From Lysinibacillus sphaericus (GTDB lineage Bacteria; Bacillota; Bacilli; Bacillales_A; Planococcaceae), in contig NZ_SADV01000006.1 in NCBI RefSeq assembly GCF_006864135.1, positions 124,001 to 188,000 on the forward strand: a DNA stretch of 64,000 bases, written 5' to 3'. The notes under the pieces are model-generated. The model saw nothing but the letters and a program-made list of their open reading frames with translations, had not been told where the DNA came from and did no database searches. This document shows positions 59,956 to 64,000 of this stretch, one piece after another. Position numbers and translations under genes: made by a program. The number at the start of each line of letters is the position of its first letter. The stretch's first letter is position 1.

Positions 59956-60819
59956 CTAGTCACTTTTGATTGCCTTTTTATTTGATAACAAAAGCGCACA
60001 AAGAATAATAAATATTCCTACCATATGCTGCAATGCTAATGATTCGTTTAAAATAAAATACCCCATCAGTACACCAACTACAGGAACAATGTAATTACTA
60101 AAGGAAGCAAATAATGCTCCCTCTTTTTTTATTAATAGGTTATAAAGCATGTAAACAATCCCCGCGTGAAAAATACCTAAAATAACAATCGAGGCCATTT
60201 GTAGCCTGTCTATATCCAAATGTAATGGTCGTTCAAAGATAAAGGCTAATGGTAACAATATGATTGTAGAAATCCATAATACATTTCGCATATGAATAAC
60301 CGGCGAACGATTATCTAACTTTTCCATTAAAATCAATGACAGTGCAAAACTAATTGCCGCCAATAAGAGAAGCACATTTCCAAATATCGTTCCTGAGCCA
60401 TCCATTACTTGTATCGGCCATGATAGAATAACCATTCCTAAAAAGCCTAAAAAAATACTGAAAAATTGAAACTGACTTACTTTCATTTTAAAGAAAAGGA
60501 AGAAAAGAATTAAAGTGATGATTGGTACTGTCGCTATAAGCATAGATGCAATACTGCTCGATACATACTTTTGACCTTGGGCAATAAGGAAAAAGGGTAA
60601 CACTACTTCAAAAAAAGCGATTCCAACATACAATTTGAAATCGGTCGGGCTTTTTTCTCTTTTAAAAACTAAGCTAACGAAGGATAAGCATAGAGCACCA
60701 ATAATTGCTTTTAGCAAAGATAGGGTAAATGCTCCAACATCATTCGTTACTAACGCTACGAAGAAAAATTGAGAACCCCAAATACAGCTTATTAAAAGTA
60801 AAAGAATATATTTACTCAT
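59956..60819 (-). CDS. EamA-family transporter, copy 2
   Basis: A 287-residue drug/metabolite transporter (DMT) with ten transmembrane helices in two EamA halves; the first half begins LISCIWGSQFFFVALV and the second ends QHMVGIFIILCALLLSNKK. Start overlaps the stop of the upstream EamA gene by 4 bp (ATGA), so the two are co-translated and may act as a pair. The pair faces a MocR regulator. Substrates are probably amino acids or related metabolites. Confidence 0.88.
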   Translation of the reverse strand: MSKYILLLLISCIWGSQFFFVALVTNDVGAFTLSLLKAIIGALCLSFVSLVFKREKSPTDFKLYVGIAFFEVVLPFFLIAQGQKYVSSSIASMLIATVPIITLILFFLFFKMKVSQFQFFSIFLGFLGMVILSWPIQVMDGSGTIFGNVLLLLAAISFALSLILMEKLDNRSPVIHMRNVLWISTIILLPLAFIFERPLHLDIDRLQMASIVILGIFHAGIVYMLYNLLIKKEGALFASFSNYIVPVVGVLMGYFILNESLALQHMVGIFIILCALLLSNKKAIKSD

Positions 60820-61727
60820 TGTGCTCCCCTCCTGTGCCCAAAATAATTGGTTCCTATTACGCCAATAATAATGACTAACCCACCAATCAAATGATAGAAA
60901 TGAAATGTTTCCTGTAAAAAGATCACACCCGAAAGTATTGTAATAAGCGTAGCAAAATTACTAAAAACACTCATTTTGGAAGCTTCCAATATCGATAAAG
61001 TATAATTTGATAAGTAGGAAGTAACGAGGGAAGATAGAATACCTAAATATAAAATAGCTATAACAAAATCTACATGAACAAATGGTTTGAAAAATTGAAG
61101 AAGCGTACCATTTATTAAGTGATTTCCAATTGATACTCCATTAAAAATAACAAACCCACATAATGTCATCACATATGTTAATGTCAGTAATGAATATTGT
61201 TTTGTAAGCTTTCTTGCTAAAACGTTATATAACGAAGCTGCACAAGCTGACATTAATATAAATCCGCTACCAATTAAATTCCCTGAGCTAGCACTTCCAT
61301 TGTTCATAAAAAGCATATAGATAACACCAAATACTGATAAACTAATGAAAATAAGTTGTTCACGTGTAGCTTTTTCCTTTAAAAGTACACTTGCAAGCAA
61401 TAATGTAAAAATAGGAATTGTCGCTTGAATAATTCCTGCCTCTGTGGAGGAAATTCTTGCGAGCCCAAGCACCTGAAAAGTAAAAAATGCTATCGGATAT
61501 AATAGTGCCAAAGGTAGAATTTTAGCTATATCTTGTTTATTAATTTTCAACTTATTCTGTGTAATGACTATACAAAAGACAATACCAATAAGTGCGATAG
61601 TAAATCGGTGTGCAAGCGTATCAATAGGGCTTGCCACTGTCAATGTAACTTTAACAAACATAAATGATAGCCCAATGACAAAAGCATAAATAATGGCTGC
61701 CAAATACGCCTTTCTTTTCATTGTCAT
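60816..61727 (-). CDS. EamA-family transporter, copy 1
   Basis: A 303-residue DMT-superfamily protein with ten helices: YAFVIGLSFMFVKVTL at the start, GLARISSTEAGIIQATIPIFTLLL closing the first half, and FLQETFHFYHLIGGLVIIIGVIG at the end. It is the first gene of a two-gene operon whose promoter region holds a 20-bp palindrome shared with the divergent MocR-type regulator. Probable exporter of a metabolite sensed through PLP chemistry. Confidence 0.88.
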   Translation of the reverse strand: MTMKRKAYLAAIIYAFVIGLSFMFVKVTLTVASPIDTLAHRFTIALIGIVFCIVITQNKLKINKQDIAKILPLALLYPIAFFTFQVLGLARISSTEAGIIQATIPIFTLLLASVLLKEKATREQLIFISLSVFGVIYMLFMNNGSASSGNLIGSGFILMSACAASLYNVLARKLTKQYSLLTLTYVMTLCGFVIFNGVSIGNHLINGTLLQFFKPFVHVDFVIAILYLGILSSLVTSYLSNYTLSILEASKMSVFSNFATLITILSGVIFLQETFHFYHLIGGLVIIIGVIGTNYFGHRRGAQ

Positions 61728-61807
61728 ATAATGTACTCCTTCTCTTCATTCCGGCCGGTAAAGCTATAGTAATAAAAAGTAAAGACTCGCACGATATAAA
61801 AATTACA

Positions 61808-61827
61808 CATCTGTACCGATACAGATG
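61808..61827. promoter_or_regulatory. Palindromic operator between the MocR gene and the EamA operon
   Basis: CATCTGTACCGATACAGATG has perfect 8-bp arms around CCGA. It lies 15 bp upstream of the regulator start codon and about 80 bp from the EamA start, so one dimer could control both. Confidence 0.7.
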
Positions 61828-61842
61828 CGTAGGAGGCTGTAT

Positions 61843-63180
61843 ATGTTTAAATACGAATTAATCTATTCTAAGCTATTGAACCAAATACAAACAGGTGCCC
61901 TACAGTCTGGTGCAAAGCTTCCCTCTATTCGTCATTTATCACAAGAATTTTCTTGTAGTAAAAGCACCATTTTGACCGCCCTAAGGAAACTGGAAAATCA
62001 GCATCTTATATACGCACTATCCAAAAGTGGTTACTATGTTGTTGACAATCAACTCCCAGATAAGCCACAAGAGTACAATTGTATAGATTTTGCAACATCA
62101 TCACCTAGTTGGCATGCATTCCCCTACAAGGATTTTCAGCATTGTATTAATAAAGCTATTGAGACATATCAAGCAGACTTATTTCGATACGGAACAGCAA
62201 AGGGATTGCCTTCGCTAATTATAGAAGCAAAAAAATTGTTAGAATCGTATCAAATATTCACAAAAAAAGATAATATCTTTATCACTTCTGGTGTACAGCA
62301 GTCTCTCTGCTTGTTAAGTGTTATACCATTCCCTAATAATCGGACAACAATTCTAGTAGAACAGCCTAGCTACCACCTATACATGGATTATTTAAAAACA
62401 TATCAAATACCAGTAATGGGCATTAAAAGAACATTAAAAGGCCTAGATTTAGAGGAGTTAGAAACTCTTTTTAAGACGTATGACATTAAGTTTTTTTATA
62501 CAATGCCACGCCTGCACAATCCTCTAGGTACTTCCTTTAGTAAAAAAGAGAAGGATGATATTCGAAAGCTTGCCTATAAATATAATGTTTATATCGTTGA
62601 AGATGATTATTTAGCGGATTTCGATCAAAATACAAAAAATGATCCAATATTTACAGATGATACGGAGGGGCATGTTATATATTTAAAAAGCTTCTCTAAA
62701 ATTATGTTTCCAGGCTTACGTATTGGACTTGCTATATTACCAGATGTATTCATTGATAGTTTTCAAAAACATAAAAACACCACGGATATTGATAGTTCCA
62801 TGATTTCACAAGCTGCGCTAGAGCTATATTTAAAAAGTGGTATGTTTGAACGCTACCAAAAGAAAGTGAGCGAATCCTATACAATACGTGCCAATATACT
62901 TCAACAATCCATAAAAACTTATTTACCAAAATATCAAGCATCTACAGAAATTTGCATGCATAGTCATATCGTATTGCCGAGGGAGGTCAATACAAATATG
63001 CTTATACAGCATTTAGCACAGCAGGACATTTACTTAGATACAATTGATCGTAATTATTTAGATGGATTTTACCGAGAACGAATTTTAAAACTAAATGTTT
63101 CGAATGTTGCTGACCAAAAAATTGAAGTCGGTATAAAGGAAATTGCTCAGGCCCTTAGCAGTCCTAATAACTACTTTTAA
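61843..63180 (+). CDS. MocR-type GntR/aminotransferase regulator
   Basis: About 445 residues. An N-terminal GntR winged helix (FKYELIYSKLLNQIQTG, KLPSIRHLSQEFSCSKSTILTALRKLE) is fused to a class I aminotransferase domain. The PLP lysine is in YLKSFSKIMFPGLRIG, and YTMPRLHNPLGTSFS and VEDDYLADF are the other cofactor-binding segments. The ATG at 61843 has AGGAGG six bases upstream. Members sense amino acids or PLP forms and act on neighbouring genes, here the divergent EamA pair. Confidence 0.9.
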   Translation: MFKYELIYSKLLNQIQTGALQSGAKLPSIRHLSQEFSCSKSTILTALRKLENQHLIYALSKSGYYVVDNQLPDKPQEYNCIDFATSSPSWHAFPYKDFQHCINKAIETYQADLFRYGTAKGLPSLIIEAKKLLESYQIFTKKDNIFITSGVQQSLCLLSVIPFPNNRTTILVEQPSYHLYMDYLKTYQIPVMGIKRTLKGLDLEELETLFKTYDIKFFYTMPRLHNPLGTSFSKKEKDDIRKLAYKYNVYIVEDDYLADFDQNTKNDPIFTDDTEGHVIYLKSFSKIMFPGLRIGLAILPDVFIDSFQKHKNTTDIDSSMISQAALELYLKSGMFERYQKKVSESYTIRANILQQSIKTYLPKYQASTEICMHSHIVLPREVNTNMLIQHLAQQDIYLDTIDRNYLDGFYRERILKLNVSNVADQKIEVGIKEIAQALSSPNNYF

Positions 63181-63250
63181 ATCTTATTCATGAAAATTAG
63201 GTGATAGGCATATAGTTAGACATCATTATTTGTTCAAAAAGGAGGATTCC

Positions 63251-63496
63251 ATGCAATCTGAAAAATTGCGACTAAGAAAAATTCAACATCTTGCTCATGA
63301 AATTACTGATAAAATGAATAAAGGTGAGGAACTTACTCACTCAAAAACGATAATTCCTGTTATTGATAATTTATCTCGTGCAATTGGCGATTTAACCGAT
63401 TCCTATGGACAGTATTCATTAGATTATGTAGAGGAAAAAGTAAAAAACGCTCATGCCCTTTTATTTAACAAGGAAAAAATTGATGTCTATTTATAA
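63251..63496 (+). CDS. Small helical protein, unknown
   Basis: 81 residues, helical and charged: LRLRKIQHLAHEITDKMNKG, IIPVIDNLSRAIGDLTDSYG and EEKVKNAHALLFNKEKIDVYL. No cysteine, no membrane segment. AAAGGAGGA lies seven bases before the ATG at 63251. It is 70 bp after the MocR gene with its own terminator. I do not recognise the family. Confidence 0.65.
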   Translation: MQSEKLRLRKIQHLAHEITDKMNKGEELTHSKTIIPVIDNLSRAIGDLTDSYGQYSLDYVEEKVKNAHALLFNKEKIDVYL

Positions 63497-63506
63497 AGAT
63501 ATGGGA

Positions 63507-63536
63507 AAAGGGTAACCATTAATATGGTTACCCTTT
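63507..63536. terminator. Terminator between the small helical gene and the DUF1540 gene
   Basis: AAAGGGTAACCAT pairs perfectly with ATGGTTACCCTTT around TAAT. It serves two convergent genes. Confidence 0.85.
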
Positions 63537-63540
63537 AGAT

Positions 63541-63699
63541 TTAATGCGTTTCAGGATTAAATGTCTTACAATCTGTTTCTTCACTATTAGATGCCTGTTG
63601 TCCCTTTTGACTTACAACATAGATTTTTTCTGCACCACATCTGTTTCCAGAGTTCCAAAATGTACAGTTATTGACTTCACAAAGAATTTCTTGTGCCAT
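63541..63699 (-). CDS. DUF1540 small Cys-rich protein
   Basis: 52 residues: MAQEILCEVNNCTFWNSGNR followed by CGAEKIYVVSQKGQQASNSE and ETDCKTFNPETH. The pattern CxVxNCxxWxxGxxCxAxxIxV...TDCxTF is the DUF1540 signature, with four cysteines that probably bind a metal. Such proteins occur in spore-forming Firmicutes and are often expressed in sporulation. AGGAGGTG is eight bases upstream of the ATG at 63699. Confidence 0.9.
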   Translation of the reverse strand: MAQEILCEVNNCTFWNSGNRCGAEKIYVVSQKGQQASNSEETDCKTFNPETH

Positions 63700-63840
63700 C
63701 GTTTCCACACCTCCTCTTTTTTTATCATTAACAAAATCGAGGTATTCAATACTTATTTAGATGGTGTAATGAAACAGAGGTATGCATCTTATATGAATGT
63801 TTATTGGCTCCTGGTAAAGAAATTTAAGCTCCATGATTAT

Positions 63841-63880
63841 AAAAAATGCTATTGCCTTCAGATAGGTAACAGCATTTTTT
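63841..63880. terminator. Terminator of the partial gene at the right edge
   Basis: On the minus strand AAATGCTGTTACC pairs with GGCAATAGCATTT around CTATCTGAA, followed by a T run. Confidence 0.8.
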
Positions 63881-63887
63881 TCGCACG

Positions 63888-64000
63888 TTATTCAATAACC
63901 TTTGTTGGCGTTGCCTCTTGCACAATTATCATGCCATCATATGCCTCAGTTGGTGTCATTTTAATTGTATAAAGCATCTGTGTGAACTTGTACCAAAAGC
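63888..64000 (-). CDS. C-terminal end of an unrecognised gene (partial)
   Basis: The last 37 codons of a frame that enters from the right edge: FWYKFTQMLYTIKMTPTEAY followed by DGMIIVQEATPTKVIE and TAA. A terminator follows at 63841-63880, which supports a real 3' end. Too little is present to name a family. Confidence 0.5.
   Translation of the reverse strand, partial: FWYKFTQMLYTIKMTPTEAYDGMIIVQEATPTKVIE

Noticed and set aside
1-64000. tRNA or rRNA genes, CRISPR arrays, prophage or transposase genes
   Set aside because: None was recognised on either strand by reading; the dispersed repeats are not regularly spaced and have no cas genes nearby.

Overview
The window is chromosomal DNA of a low-GC, spore-forming Bacillaceae bacterium, most likely Lysinibacillus or a close relative. 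The reasons are the AT-rich sequence, strong Shine-Dalgarno sites, T-box leaders, Zur, Fur and NsrR operators of the Bacillus type, bacillithiol-linked FosB and YfiT proteins, spore and exosporium proteins (a BclB-type C-terminal domain, a DUF1540 protein, a PdaB-like deacetylase), and dispersed palindromic repeats typical of this group. No rRNA, tRNA, CRISPR array, phage or transposase gene was recognised. The species call is inference.

Layout. 1-10 kb is dominated by sulfur and NO chemistry: the start of a CsoR/CstR-type repressor, thiosulfate uptake (tsuA-tsuB), a four-gene operon of flavin-dependent monooxygenases (two HpaB-like, one SsuD-like, one SfnG-like), an orphan NlpA-type binding lipoprotein behind a terminator-bearing leader, and hmp/nsrR with a palindromic operator between them. 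A detached copy of the hmp 3' end lies at 1.8 kb. 10-24 kb holds small enzymes (a tandem GNAT, VOC, DUF1801 and YdeI proteins), a chemoreceptor, leuA behind a T-box, a second methionyl-tRNA synthetase behind a Met-specifier T-box, a HAD phosphatase, an ECF sigma/anti-sigma pair, fosB and an RsgA paralogue. The RsgA paralogue has a leader peptide and an apparent attenuator. 24-28 kb holds the type III polyketide synthase pair bpsA-bpsB and a zinc-starvation pair (yciC and a zinc-free rpmG) with Zur boxes.

28-33.3 kb is a probable spore-surface island of coiled-coil, beta-rich and repeat proteins ending in a BclB-domain protein. 33-41 kb carries yfiT and a Fur-controlled ferri-siderophore system (AraC regulator, binding lipoprotein, two permeases, ATPase, esterase). 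41-46 kb is a mix of small enzymes plus eroded genes. 46-50 kb is a citrate/dicarboxylate-type two-component system with a CitMHS transporter. 50-56 kb holds small conserved genes. 56-60 kb is an antibiotic-peptide-style ABC transporter, a DUF4097 protein and a divergent OmpR-type two-component system. 60-63 kb is a MocR regulator facing two EamA exporters. The end holds sporulation-type small genes and a partial gene.

Two dispersed repeat families are scattered in the intergenic spaces. Family A (five clear copies of 45 to 349 bp) is bounded by GTTGATTTCCGTTCC-type inverted ends and has a variable internal array; one copy is reduced to the two ends fused together. Family B (four copies) begins near TCAATTATGCCTCGGC and ends in a small hairpin. 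One B copy shares internal modules with family A. The most unusual non-coding features are the attenuator of the RsgA paralogue and a six-copy CGATAAA array with an exact 21-bp period just upstream of the second methionyl-tRNA synthetase promoter.
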